Notes under the pieces: model-generated
Told to the model about the DNA's origin: nothing
The model's input: only the letters and a program-made list of their open reading frames with translations
The model's database searches: none
In this document: piece by piece, positions 43,248 through 52,483 of the stretch
How the letters are laid out: each line of letters starts with the position of its first letter
How positions within the stretch are numbered: the stretch's first letter is position 1
DNA from: Halorubrum sp. JWXQ-INN 858
GTDB taxonomy: Archaea > Halobacteriota > Halobacteria > Halobacteriales > Haloferacaceae
Direction: 5' to 3'
Length of the DNA: 64,000 nt
Assembly (NCBI RefSeq): GCF_009806985.1
Contig: NZ_WUAX01000016.1
Coordinates: forward strand, 556,976-620,975
Translations under genes and position numbers: made by a program

Positions 43248-45089
43248 CTACAACAGCAGCCCCGCCCCGGCCAGTGCGACGAGGTACGTGGCGGTCGCCG
43301 TCGGGAGCGCGATCCCGACGCGGTACGCCACGAGGGTGCGATCGAACCCGCGTTCCAGTCCGGTCGCGAGTCCCGTGAGAACCACGGCGAGCAGGAGGAC
43401 GTACGCGCCGACGATCCGCCCGAGCACGGGAACGGGGAGCAGAGCGCCTCCGTCGCCCGGCCCGTCGTGATCGCCGGGAACGTCGGAGGGCGCGTCGCCG
43501 CCCGCCGCCGACGGCCCGTCCACGGTCGTCGCGGAGGACCCGGCCGTCGTCGGTCCGTCGGAGAGCGTGTCGACGCCGGTCAACCCGCCGGGCCCCATCC
43601 CGCCCGCGTCGATCCCGGTCGCGAGCGCGACGGTCGCGCCGCCGACGAGCGGGGCGAACACCGCGGCGGTGTTGCTCAAGGTCCCGGTGACGGTCGCCAG
43701 CTGCCGGCGGGAGTCGCGTTCGAGCTCGCGGAGTCGCTCCAGCTGATCGGCGAGGTCGAGGAGGACGTCGCCCGCGGGACTCCCCTCTCGGGCGGCGACC
43801 GAGAGCAGCGCGACCGCGCCGTGAACGCGGGGGGACGGGACCGTCTCCGCCGGGCCGCCCCGGCCGAGGAACGCCTCGTGGACGCCGACGCGGAGCGTGT
43901 GGCTCCGCCGGGCCGCCCGCTCGAACACCTCGCCGGTCGCCCCGTCGAGCCGCTGGCCGGCGTTCGCGACCGCCCGTTCGACCGCGACGCCCTCGGCGAC
44001 GTCGCCGCCGATGACCGTCATCGCGTCCGGGAGGTCGCGCTCGACGTCCCTGACCTCGGAGAGGACGCGCCGACGGGGGTGCGCCACGACCAGCAGAGCG
44101 ACACCGGACCCCACACCGACCGCCGCGACCGGGGCGCTCCACGGGGCCACCGTGACCGCCGCGATCACCCCGGCAGCCAGCGCGGAACCGCAGCCGGCGA
44201 CGACGGCGTGGGGACGCCGGCGGGGGACGTCAGGGTGATCGTCCGCGATAGACGGCGGCGGGAACGCGACCGGGCGGCGCGACAGCAGCCACGCCGCCGC
44301 GGCGAGCAGTCCCGCCGGGAGCGCGACGAGGTACACCACCGCGACGACGCTCGCCCGGATCGGGACGCCGGACGTCGCGGCCGCGGGCAGCAACGCGATC
44401 AGCGCCAGCGGCAGCAGGACGCCGAACGCGTACAGCGCGGATACCGGGCCCCGAACCTCGCCGACAAACGCGGCGAGCCGATCCGTCGTCCCCGAGAGGA
44501 CGGCGTCGAGCGCGCGGTCGAGACACCGGCCGCGGCGTTCCGGTGGCGCGGCCGCCGCCGTTCGGACGAGCGCCGCCGCCCGGTCGATGGCGGGGAACCA
44601 CGGCCGCCACTCCCGTGCGAACCCGCGGAGCCCGCTCGTCGGGCCGGCCGTGGACCGTCGCTCGTGACGGGCCAACCCCTCGGCTAGGGGGCCGTCGCCG
44701 GTCCGCGCCGCGAACCGGACCGCGCGCTCGGCCGACGGGTCGAGGCGCATCCGTAACACGAGCCGTCCGACGAGCCCGGGCGTGGCCCCGAGCGCGCGGG
44801 TTCGCCCCAGCGTCGCGAGCCACACCGGGGCACGGTGGATCGCGTGGACGGCCGCGAGCCCGACGAGAAGCCCGACGAGGACGCCCGAAACGGGATCGGA
44901 CCGGTACGCGGTGGGGAGCGCGCAGACGAGTCCGACCACGGATCCGATCCGGTATCCGAACGTGACGACGCGGTCGCGCGTCGTCTCCCACCCGAGAAAA
45001 CGCAAGGATCGGCGGAGCTCGTCGTCGCTCACCGACTTGTGCCCGTCGGGATCGCCGTCGCTGGCCGCGCGACCGGCGGCATCGGTCAT
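43248..45089 (-). CDS. Type IV pilus/secretion platform protein (TadC/PilC-like)
   Basis: This 613-residue polytopic protein is of the type II secretion system F family, the membrane platform that the ATPase drives. It has paired helices near residues 45-85, 200-260, 300-340, and a last group near 560-613. Two copies of the F-domain fold are suggested by the segments GFAREWRPWFPAIDRAAALVRTA and RDLPDAMTVIGGDVAEGVAVERAV. A long acidic loop (about 495-545, rich in Gly, Asp and Ser) interrupts the second half. It overlaps the ATPase gene by four bases. Confidence 0.87.
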   Translation of the reverse strand: MTDAAGRAASDGDPDGHKSVSDDELRRSLRFLGWETTRDRVVTFGYRIGSVVGLVCALPTAYRSDPVSGVLVGLLVGLAAVHAIHRAPVWLATLGRTRALGATPGLVGRLVLRMRLDPSAERAVRFAARTGDGPLAEGLARHERRSTAGPTSGLRGFAREWRPWFPAIDRAAALVRTAAAAPPERRGRCLDRALDAVLSGTTDRLAAFVGEVRGPVSALYAFGVLLPLALIALLPAAATSGVPIRASVVAVVYLVALPAGLLAAAAWLLSRRPVAFPPPSIADDHPDVPRRRPHAVVAGCGSALAAGVIAAVTVAPWSAPVAAVGVGSGVALLVVAHPRRRVLSEVRDVERDLPDAMTVIGGDVAEGVAVERAVANAGQRLDGATGEVFERAARRSHTLRVGVHEAFLGRGGPAETVPSPRVHGAVALLSVAAREGSPAGDVLLDLADQLERLRELERDSRRQLATVTGTLSNTAAVFAPLVGGATVALATGIDAGGMGPGGLTGVDTLSDGPTTAGSSATTVDGPSAAGGDAPSDVPGDHDGPGDGGALLPVPVLGRIVGAYVLLLAVVLTGLATGLERGFDRTLVAYRVGIALPTATATYLVALAGAGLLL

Positions 45090-46999
45090 GTCCGCCCCGT
45101 CGACGTCGCTTCCGATCGCCCCGCCCCGGAGCGCTCCGGTTCGATTCGCCCCGCCTCGACCGCCGCGCGGATCCGTTCGGTTCGGCGATCGATCGCGTCC
45201 CGGACCGTCGCGTACGACCCCTCCGGCGAAGCGAGCCCGTCGACGAGGCGGCTCTCGCCCCGATCGATCCGCCCGGTCGCGGCGAGCCCATTGCCGGTCC
45301 GCTCGAACAGCGGCTCGAACGCGGTGTCGCCGCCGTGGTCGACGACCTCGGCGACCGTGTGGAGGCGGTGGTCGTCGAGGACGACGACCAGGTCCGTCGT
45401 GGCGAACGAGGACGCGGAGACGCCGAGGTCGGTGACGACGCGCTCTCGGACTGCGGCCGGGTCCTCGCCGTGGATCGTGCCGAGAACGGTCTCGCCCGCG
45501 GCTCCGACACGCATCGCCTCGTACAGCGCCGCCGCCTCCTCGCCGCGAACCTCCCCGACGACGAGCGCGCCGCCACCCAGTCGGAGCGCGGTGCGGACGG
45601 CCTCGCTCGGGGAGAGCTCCGCCCCGCCGCCGACGCGGAGCCGCTGGACGTCACGGTCGGCGGACGCGAGGGCGTCCGCCGGGAGTTCCGGCGTGTCCTC
45701 GACGAGGATCGCCCGCGTCGACGGCGACAGCTCCCAGAGGAGCGACCCGAGGGCGGTCGTCTTGCCGGCCCCGCGGCCGCCGGCGACGAGCCCCGAGACG
45801 CCGCGTTCGACGGCGACCGAGAGGAGCCCGGCGGCCGCCGGAGTGAGCGTCCCGGCGTCGACGAGCCGAGCGAGCGTCCACGACTCGGGGTCGCCGCGGC
45901 GGAAGGTGAACGAGAGGCCGTCGCTCGCGGGGGCCGTCGTCGCGGCGACACGGACCGTGCCGGACTCGGTCCCGATCGTTGCGTCCAGCGTGGGGCTCGC
46001 TCGAGAGAACCCGCGACCGCTCGTCCGGCGGAGCCGGGACGCGAGGGTCGCGGCCCCCTCGGGCGGGAGGCGGACGTTCGTCGCGCAGCGCTCGCCGTCG
46101 ACGACGACGCGAAGCGGGTTCTCCGCCACCGGGGCAGTGAGCGTCGCGTCGCTCACCCGATCGTCCGCGAAGACGTGCTCGAGAACGCCGAACCCACGGG
46201 TGTGCCGACGGAGGGCCGCGGCGAGTTCGGGAACGGGATCGGCGTCGGTCGCGACCGCGCGGACCGCTCGGCCGGGCGCGCGGTCGCCGCCGGCGGGATC
46301 GGCGAGGAGCCCGTCACGCGCGGCCGCCAGCGTCGCGAGCGCGTCGGCGTCGAGGCTCGCCGACGGCGGCGTGAGGTGATACGTCCGAAGCGGCCCTGAC
46401 CCCTCGTACAGCCGGACGGTCGCGTCCGTTCGCACCTCCCACCGGTCAACGAGGGTGGCGTCGGCCGGCGGGTCGGCGGCGACGCGGGCGGCCGCGACGG
46501 TCGGCCCCGCGTGTGCCCGCAGCGCGCTCGCCTCGTCGACCGCGGCCGCCGCGAGCGCGTCGAGCCCCGTCTCCGCGGCGATCCGGCTCGACGGCCCCGC
46601 TCGCCCCGCCGCTTCCCGGGCCGCGCCGAGCGGGTCCCGGGCGACGCGGTCGGCGAGCCGCTCCTCGTGGAACCGGACCTGCTCCCGGAAGCGGCCGGCC
46701 GCGACCAGCAGCGCGACGGACCGCCCGGCGTAGCTCCGCTCCCGCCCGCCGTGTCGCGTCCGTACGACGTCGGCGTCGCGATCGGTAAGCGCCCGGACGA
46801 CGGTCGCCCGACACGCCGGGCTCGACGCGAGGTCGCCCGCGCCCGCGCAGCCGTCGGCGTCGATCGCGAGCACGACGCGGTCGTCGACGCCGGTGCCGAC
46901 CGGCTCGTGAAACGACGCCGAGCAGTCGCAGTCGGGGGCGTCGTCCCCGCCGAACGGGCCGAGCTCCGGGAGCCCCACGGACGGGAGGTCGAAGGTCAT
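45086..46999 (-). CDS. Type II/IV secretion ATPase (TadA/PilB/VirB11-like)
   Basis: This 637-residue ATPase powers filament assembly. Walker A GGRGAGKTT is at about residues 406-414, the Asp box is VEDTPELP, Walker B lies in LGGGALVVGEVRGEEA (about 475-490), and the histidine box is GTIHGED. The N-terminal region has the cysteine set CDC (near 24-26), Cys51 and Cys62, which may bind zinc or simply stabilise the fold. The middle region (about 140-370) is the N-domain of the VirB11 type. It is co-translated with the platform protein. Confidence 0.9.
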   Translation of the reverse strand: MTFDLPSVGLPELGPFGGDDAPDCDCSASFHEPVGTGVDDRVVLAIDADGCAGAGDLASSPACRATVVRALTDRDADVVRTRHGGRERSYAGRSVALLVAAGRFREQVRFHEERLADRVARDPLGAAREAAGRAGPSSRIAAETGLDALAAAAVDEASALRAHAGPTVAAARVAADPPADATLVDRWEVRTDATVRLYEGSGPLRTYHLTPPSASLDADALATLAAARDGLLADPAGGDRAPGRAVRAVATDADPVPELAAALRRHTRGFGVLEHVFADDRVSDATLTAPVAENPLRVVVDGERCATNVRLPPEGAATLASRLRRTSGRGFSRASPTLDATIGTESGTVRVAATTAPASDGLSFTFRRGDPESWTLARLVDAGTLTPAAAGLLSVAVERGVSGLVAGGRGAGKTTALGSLLWELSPSTRAILVEDTPELPADALASADRDVQRLRVGGGAELSPSEAVRTALRLGGGALVVGEVRGEEAAALYEAMRVGAAGETVLGTIHGEDPAAVRERVVTDLGVSASSFATTDLVVVLDDHRLHTVAEVVDHGGDTAFEPLFERTGNGLAATGRIDRGESRLVDGLASPEGSYATVRDAIDRRTERIRAAVEAGRIEPERSGAGRSEATSTGRT

Positions 47000-47032
47000 A
47001 GCGGGCGTGGCCGCGGCATCGCTGATAAACCC

Positions 47033-47542
47033 TCAGCCGACCCGCGCGATCCGCACCGCCCGGTCGCCGTCGTGGTCGACGAGCCGGAGCCGGAGTCGAG
47101 TGTCGCCCGCCGTACGGAGCCGGATCGGCCCGTCGACGACGCGGAGCGGCGGGAGCGTCGAGGAGGAGAGCGGGACCACACGGAGGTCCTCGCCCGCGAT
47201 CCGATAGCCGAGCGCCACGTCGGGCGGGTCCGACGCGACGGGCGTCGCGGGGGCGTCGGCCGCCCGTCCGCGGATCCGCGCCGGGTCGCCGAGGACCGCC
47301 CGGTCGACGCGAGCCGCCGTGAGCCCGGTCGGAACCGTGACGGTGACCGTCGTCCGCGCGGCGAGCGTCGGGTCCGCGACGGCGACGGAGCCCGCTGCGA
47401 GCGCGGCCGCCTCGCGTTCTACCCGTTCGATGCCCGTATCGAGCCGGTCGGTCGTCGTCGCCGAACGCGTGTCGTCGAGCACCGGCAGCGCGACGCCGAG
47501 GAGCGCGACGGCGACGAGGACCGCCAGGACCGCGCGGATCAC
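47033..47542 (-). CDS. Membrane-anchored pilin-like protein
   Basis: This 169-residue protein starts almost directly with a hydrophobic helix (MIRAVLAVLVAVALLGVALPVLDD, residues 2-22), followed by a basic/acidic helix (DRLDTGIERVEREAAALAAG) and a beta-rich outer domain (ARTTVTVTVPTGLTAARVDRA and onward). This helix-plus-beta-sheet layout is that of pseudopilins. It lies 33 bases before the ATPase gene on the same strand. Confidence 0.72.
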   Translation of the reverse strand: MIRAVLAVLVAVALLGVALPVLDDTRSATTTDRLDTGIERVEREAAALAAGSVAVADPTLAARTTVTVTVPTGLTAARVDRAVLGDPARIRGRAADAPATPVASDPPDVALGYRIAGEDLRVVPLSSSTLPPLRVVDGPIRLRTAGDTRLRLRLVDHDGDRAVRIARVG

Positions 47543-47647
47543 GGCCGACGGGCGATGACGGAGCGGCGAGGTGTTCGCGACCGGCGGACGGCGACGGAGC
47601 GGCCAGTCACCCGCGGCCGGCGGGCGATCGCGAGGCGACGGGGCACC

Positions 47648-48175
47648 CTACAGGACCTCACGGAGCCTGGACAGCGTGTCGCTCCCGATCGGGTCGTCGT
47701 CCCGATCGCCGCGGTCGACGCCGTCAGCGGAGCGGCCGTTCGCGGAGCGCCCGTCGGCGACCGCGGCGATCGCGGCGGGGTCGGGCTCCGATCGGTCGCT
47801 GGAGGGCGCGTCTCCCGCGTGCGCGTCTCCCGCGAGCGCGCCTCCCGCCGACGTCTCGCCGTCGCGGGCCTCCGTCGCGGCGGCGAGCGCGAGGTCCGCC
47901 CGTTGTTCCACCTCGCGGTTGACCGCGCGGATCGAGCCGACGTACCCCCGTAAGGCCTGCGTCGCCGCCTCCAGCTCCGTGACCCGCGACTCCAGCTCCG
48001 TGACGCGCTCCGCGAGGGCGTCCCGCTCGGCGGCGGCGGTCGCCCCGTCGGCGAGGTCGACGACGGCGCGGTCGCCGTCCGTGATCGCGCGCTCGACCGC
48101 ACGGAGCCGTTCGCGGACCCGTTCGGCGTCGTCTCCGGCCCCGATCCCCGTCGTCTCGTCGGCGGTGTCGGACAT
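47648..48175 (-). CDS. Coiled-coil protein heading the pilus-like operon
   Basis: This 175-residue acidic protein has a strong coiled coil (about 18-90, with RVRERLRAVERAI, RDALAERVTELESRVTELEAATQAL) and a disordered, Ala/Asp/Ser-rich tail ending SDTLSRLREVL. It has no membrane helix. Being first in the operon and cytoplasmic, it could regulate or scaffold the ATPase, but nothing in the sequence proves it. The ATG is followed by the class of genes described above in a tight leftward series. Confidence 0.73.
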   Translation of the reverse strand: MSDTADETTGIGAGDDAERVRERLRAVERAITDGDRAVVDLADGATAAAERDALAERVTELESRVTELEAATQALRGYVGSIRAVNREVEQRADLALAAATEARDGETSAGGALAGDAHAGDAPSSDRSEPDPAAIAAVADGRSANGRSADGVDRGDRDDDPIGSDTLSRLREVL

Positions 48176-48218
48176 GGGTCGGCTGGCCGCGGCATCCCTT
48201 GTAAGGGTGCGGGGAAGA

Positions 48219-48224
48219 CATATG
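48219..48224 (+). promoter_or_regulatory. TATA-like element of the tubulin-like gene
   Basis: CATATG is centred about 28 bases before the ATG at 48250. The leftward coiled-coil gene starts 75 bases away, so both promoters share this short divergent region, which could allow joint control. Confidence 0.5.
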
Positions 48225-48249
48225 GTGGTTCAGCCGACAGGAACAGTAT

Positions 48250-49233
48250 ATGAAGGCCGTTCTCGTCGGCGTCGGACAGGCCGGTGGCAAGCTCGCGACG
48301 GCGCTCGCGGAGTTCGACGCCGACATGTCGTTCGGCGCGGTCCACGACGCGCTCGCGGTCAACACCGCGTCCGCCGACCTCCGTCCCCTCCCGCTCGACA
48401 CCGTTCTCGTCGGCCAGTCCCGCGTGAACGGCCACGGCGTCGGCGGCGACAACGAGCTCGGTGCGTCCGTGATGGACGAGGACGCCACCGAGGTGCTCGA
48501 CGCGCTCGCACCGAAGGTGACCGCCGCGGTCGAGGCGGTGTTCGTCGTCGCCGGGCTCGGCGGCGGCACCGGGTCGGGCGGCGCGCCCGTGCTCGTCCGC
48601 GAGCTGCGCCGCGTGTACGACGTCCCCGTCTACGCGATCGGCGTCCTCCCCGGCCGCGACGAGGGGGCGATTTACCAGGTGAACGCCGGCCGGTCGCTGA
48701 AGACGCTGGTCCGGGAGGCCGAGTCGACGCTCCTCCTCGACAACGACGCCTGGCGGTCCGCCGGCGAGTCCGTCGTCGACACCAGCGAGGTGATCAACAC
48801 CCTGCGGGCGGGCGGGATGGCCGCCGTCGGCTTCGCCTCCGCGCCCGCCGCCGAGGACCCCGGCGAGAACGTGACGACGGTGATGAGCATCACCCGGAGC
48901 GCGGTGATGACCGGCCTGTCGCTCCCGAACGCGACGAACGCCGACGCGGCGCTCGTCACGATCGCCGGCGACCCCGACCGGATCCCCCGGAAAGGCGCGG
49001 AGAAGGCCCGAAAATGGGTCCAGGAGGAGACCGGATCGATGCAGGTCCGCGGCGGCGACTTCCCGATGACGTCGGACCGGCTCGCGGCGCTCGTGCTGCT
49101 CGCTGGCGTGGAGCGGTCGCGACGGGTCGAGGAGTTCCTCGAACGCGCCCGGCAGGCGATACGGGACGAACCGGAGGAGCGGCCGGATCCCGCGGACGCC
49201 TTCCTGAACGACGAGCTCGACGACTTGTTGTGA
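48250..49233 (+). CDS. Tubulin/FtsZ-superfamily GTPase (CetZ-like)
   Basis: This 327-residue protein has the nucleotide fold of the FtsZ/tubulin family: GVGQAGGK (7-14) and the tubulin signature GLGGGTGSG (102-110). The C-terminal part includes the GGDFPM segment typical of CetZ proteins, which control cell shape and motility in haloarchaea. It is shorter than typical CetZ (roughly 350-400 residues) and its T7 region (VVDTSEVINTLRAGG) is unusual, so it may be a divergent paralog. It is transcribed divergently from the pilus-like operon. Confidence 0.85.
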   Translation: MKAVLVGVGQAGGKLATALAEFDADMSFGAVHDALAVNTASADLRPLPLDTVLVGQSRVNGHGVGGDNELGASVMDEDATEVLDALAPKVTAAVEAVFVVAGLGGGTGSGGAPVLVRELRRVYDVPVYAIGVLPGRDEGAIYQVNAGRSLKTLVREAESTLLLDNDAWRSAGESVVDTSEVINTLRAGGMAAVGFASAPAAEDPGENVTTVMSITRSAVMTGLSLPNATNADAALVTIAGDPDRIPRKGAEKARKWVQEETGSMQVRGGDFPMTSDRLAALVLLAGVERSRRVEEFLERARQAIRDEPEERPDPADAFLNDELDDLL

Positions 49234-49275
49234 GCGAGGGGGCGGGGAAGGGCCGTTCCGAAGGCGACGTGCGGG

Positions 49276-50262
49276 CTACTCGGCGAGCTGTTCGCGCCCC
49301 GGCGCGATGAGCCGGTCGAGGTACTCCGCGAGCGCGCCCTTCGCGTCCGCCGGGTGGAGCTCGCCGGATTCGAGGTCCGATTCGAGCGCGTCGTAGGCCT
49401 CGTACGTCAGGTCGCCGCCGTACTCCTCGGGGCGCTCGACGACGACCGAGTCGAACCGCGGGAACACGTGGTACTCGAACACCTGCAGCACGGGGTTCTC
49501 GCGCTCGACGCCCGCTTCGGTCGGCTCGGGGTCGACCGTCGGCGGACAGTACGCCTTGTTCACCTTCGTCGTGATCTCCTCGCGGGAGTCCTCCATGGAG
49601 ATGGTGACGCCCGTACTGGAGGACATCTTCCCCTCGCCGGTTCCGAGGTCGGCGATGAGCGGGGTGTGGAGGCTCGTCGGCGGCTCGCGGTCGATGCTGG
49701 GGAGCACGTCGCGCGCGAGCATGTGGACCTTGCGCTGCTCCATCCCGCCGATCGCGAGGTCGACGCCGAGGTACGGGATGTCGAGCGCCTGCATGAGGGG
49801 GTAGACGGCCTGTGACACCTTCACCGAGTCGCCCGACTTGATCTCCGCCATGGCGCGCTCGGCGCGTGCGAGCGTCGTCTCCAGCTCCAGCGCGTGGAGG
49901 TCGAGCGTGTAGTCGTCGTCGAGCTGGAAGTCGGAGCCGAGCACGAACTGGGTGTTCGACTCGTCGAGCCCGTAGGCGATGAACTGGTCACGCATGCGCT
50001 CGGCCGTTCGGCGGATCTCCTCGAAGGATCCCTTGTCGTTGAGGTAGGCGTGGACGTCCGCGAGGAGGACGGTTACCTCGAACCCGGCCTCCTGGAGGTC
50101 GATGAGCTTGTTCGCGGTGAGCATGTGACCGATGTGGAGCACGCCCGAGGGCTCGTATCCGACGTACGCCCGCTTCCCGTCGGGGTCGTCGGCCAAGGCC
50201 TCGATCTCCTCCTCGGTGACCACCTCGGCGGCGTTCCGGGTGATCAGCTCGTGGGGGTTCAT
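49276..50262 (-). CDS. tyrS: Tyrosyl-tRNA synthetase
   Basis: This 328-residue class I synthetase charges tRNA-Tyr. HIGH is at residues 43-46 and KMSSS at 212-216. Archaeal/eukaryotic-type features are YVGYEPSG before HIGH and the YLGVDLAIGGMEQRK tyrosine/tRNA segment. Length fits archaeal TyrRS, which lacks the bacterial S4 domain. I chose the ATG at 50262, with CATATG centred 27 bases upstream; an in-frame ATG at 50289 is possible and would overlap that element. Confidence 0.94.
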   Translation of the reverse strand: MNPHELITRNAAEVVTEEEIEALADDPDGKRAYVGYEPSGVLHIGHMLTANKLIDLQEAGFEVTVLLADVHAYLNDKGSFEEIRRTAERMRDQFIAYGLDESNTQFVLGSDFQLDDDYTLDLHALELETTLARAERAMAEIKSGDSVKVSQAVYPLMQALDIPYLGVDLAIGGMEQRKVHMLARDVLPSIDREPPTSLHTPLIADLGTGEGKMSSSTGVTISMEDSREEITTKVNKAYCPPTVDPEPTEAGVERENPVLQVFEYHVFPRFDSVVVERPEEYGGDLTYEAYDALESDLESGELHPADAKGALAEYLDRLIAPGREQLAE

Positions 50263-50407
50263 ACCTCCGACTGTGTCGTTCCCGGACATATGACTTCTGG
50301 AAGCACGACGTGTTTCGGCGTTCTCCGGCGCCCTTCGACACCCCCAACGCTCCCAAACACCGCGACGTAGCCGACCGTGTCGTCGCCCCCCGACGCCCCC
50401 GTCGGCC

Positions 50408-52453
50408 TCACTCTTCCGTCTGGGGAAGCCTCGTCCCCGCCCGGTGTTCGGAGATGATCCGATCGAGCCGTTCGGCGCGCTCCGCGCGGTCGCGTCGCTC
50501 GGCGCGTTCCTCCCACTCCTCGATGGCGGCCCGCAGGCGCGCCTCGCCGGCCACCGCCAGCTCGTCGACCTCGCGGACGGGAACGGACTCCGCGGGGACG
50601 ACGGGGACCGACGCGTCGAAGAGGGTCTGGTCGGCGACGTCCGAGAGGTTCCCGTCGCGGATCACCGCCCGCGGCTCGTGGGCCGCCAACCGCTCCGCGG
50701 TTCGGCGACCCGCGCCGGAGGCGTCCCGGAGGTAGACGACGTCGCCCGCGGCGATCCCGTACGCCTCCGCGGTCGCGGCGATGGCGTCGTGGGTGAACTG
50801 CTCGACGACCTTGACGCTGACGAGGTCGCGTCCCCCGGCGACGTCCGCGAAGTTCGAGTGGTCGAGCTTCCACAGCTCCTTGAGGCTCTCGACTTTCCCC
50901 TCCAGCTCCGCGACCGTCTCGCGGGCGTCGTCGCGCTCGCGTTCGAGCCGGTCGGTCTCGCGTTCGAGCCGGGAGACGATCCGTCGGCTCCGCGCCTCGA
51001 TCCGCTCCTGCCGTTTCGCCTCCTCCAGCGCCGCCTCCAGCTCGTCGATCCGCTCGTCCCGCTCCTCGATCGTTCCCGCTAACGCCTCCGTGTGCGACTC
51101 CAGCCGGTCGACGCGATCGCGCAGGCGGCGGATCGTCTCCTCCTCCTCGGTGCGCTCGGGCTCCGTCGGCCCCGACCCGCCGTCGTCCTCGTCGCCCCCG
51201 TCTCCGTTCGAATCGTCGCGGAGGTCCGCGACGACGGCCTCGACCGACGCGCCGCCCGCGACGACGCCCGCGATCACCGCCTCGCGGTCCAGCCGCGGCG
51301 GGGTCTTCGCCGCGATCCGCTCGAACTGGTCGGCGTGGTCGTCGTACGCGTACAGCGCGGCCGCCAGCGCGTCGCGTTCGTGGTCGTTGTCGTACCCCGC
51401 CTCCCGGGTGCGGTGGAGCTTCTCGTCGACCGGGAGGTCGGTCGTCGGCCGCCAGCCGGCGGCGTCGAACGATCGACGGAACTTCTCGACCGTCTCGGGC
51501 ATCGGCTCGACGTCGGCGGCGACGATGATCGGGCGGCCCTGCTCGACGATCCACTCCGTCACCGCGGCGGTGTCGGCCGTCCGCGAGGAGTACACCTCGT
51601 GGACCGTCCCGTCGAGGCCCACGACGGCGACCCCGGTCGTCGTCCCCGGGTCGATGCCGACGATGACCCGGTCGCGGCGTTTCACCAGGGGCTCGTACTC
51701 GATCCCGTCGCGGCGCTCGCGCTCGAGCGCGACGCGGACGTCGCCCGCCCGCGAGTTCGATATCGGGATGTCCTCGGGCCGGGCGGCGACGGTGAAGACG
51801 GCGCTGGAGTAGCCGCCGTACTTCTCGGTCACCTCCCGTTCGTACTCCAGGTTCGCCGACCGGAGCTTCGATTCGACCTGTCGGCTCCGCTTTTTGACGT
51901 TGCCGTGGATCCGGCGCGTGTACCGGTCCTGGCTCCACCCGCCCTTCCCGGTCGAGCGCCCCCGGGAGACCTTGACGGTCGTCTCGTCGGTGAAGGCGGT
52001 CACCTCGTGGCCGACGTCGGCCGCCGCGAGCCGCGCGGCCGCCTCCGCCTCCTCCATCGGGTCCTTGCCGTAGGGGATCCCGTGTCGGGAGGCGACCCGC
52101 GAGAGCGGCTCCGGGCGCTCCGCGCCCGTCACCTGCACGAGGCGGGTGCCGTCGGGCAACGACCGGAGGAGGTTCACGAGCGCGTTCTTGTCGGCCGCGA
52201 GCTCGTAGGCGTTGTCGGTCGCGAGGTACAGCGGCTCGCGGTCGTCGACGAGCCGGCGGAGCTTCCGGAGGGAGACGACGTCGCGGGTGATCCGCGCGAC
52301 CGGAACGTCGGTGTCGGGCGCGTCGGGGTCGTCCGCGTCGACGGGATCCAAGACGACGAGGGCGTACGACGGGCCGTCGCCGCGGACGTCGCCGCTCTGC
52401 ACGTCGACGCCGAACACCGGCCGGTCGCGGGCGCGGATGGTTCGGGTAGTCAC
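50408..52453 (-). CDS. DUF460-type RNase H-like protein
   Basis: This 681-residue protein has an N-terminal RNase H-like domain, FGVDVQSGDVRGDGPSYALVVL, and a second RNase H-fold near 285-390 with VIVGIDPGTTTGVAVVGLDG. A long coiled coil (about 440-560) and a C-terminal helical region follow. The fold suggests a nuclease or resolvase-like protein acting on nucleic acid, as in the DUF460 family; no activity is established. The GTG at 52453 is favoured because TATATA (52478-52483) lies exactly 27 bases upstream; a frame extension to 52546 would be untranslated. Confidence 0.82.
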   Translation of the reverse strand: MTTRTIRARDRPVFGVDVQSGDVRGDGPSYALVVLDPVDADDPDAPDTDVPVARITRDVVSLRKLRRLVDDREPLYLATDNAYELAADKNALVNLLRSLPDGTRLVQVTGAERPEPLSRVASRHGIPYGKDPMEEAEAAARLAAADVGHEVTAFTDETTVKVSRGRSTGKGGWSQDRYTRRIHGNVKKRSRQVESKLRSANLEYEREVTEKYGGYSSAVFTVAARPEDIPISNSRAGDVRVALERERRDGIEYEPLVKRRDRVIVGIDPGTTTGVAVVGLDGTVHEVYSSRTADTAAVTEWIVEQGRPIIVAADVEPMPETVEKFRRSFDAAGWRPTTDLPVDEKLHRTREAGYDNDHERDALAAALYAYDDHADQFERIAAKTPPRLDREAVIAGVVAGGASVEAVVADLRDDSNGDGGDEDDGGSGPTEPERTEEEETIRRLRDRVDRLESHTEALAGTIEERDERIDELEAALEEAKRQERIEARSRRIVSRLERETDRLERERDDARETVAELEGKVESLKELWKLDHSNFADVAGGRDLVSVKVVEQFTHDAIAATAEAYGIAAGDVVYLRDASGAGRRTAERLAAHEPRAVIRDGNLSDVADQTLFDASVPVVPAESVPVREVDELAVAGEARLRAAIEEWEERAERRDRAERAERLDRIISEHRAGTRLPQTEE

Positions 52454-52477
52454 GTCGCCCGATAGGCGATCCGCGCG

Positions 52478-52483
52478 TATATA
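52478..52483 (-). promoter_or_regulatory. TATA box fixing the DUF460-type gene start
   Basis: TATATA is centred 27 bases before the GTG at 52453. The spacing indicates a leaderless transcript and settles the start against longer options. Confidence 0.65.
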
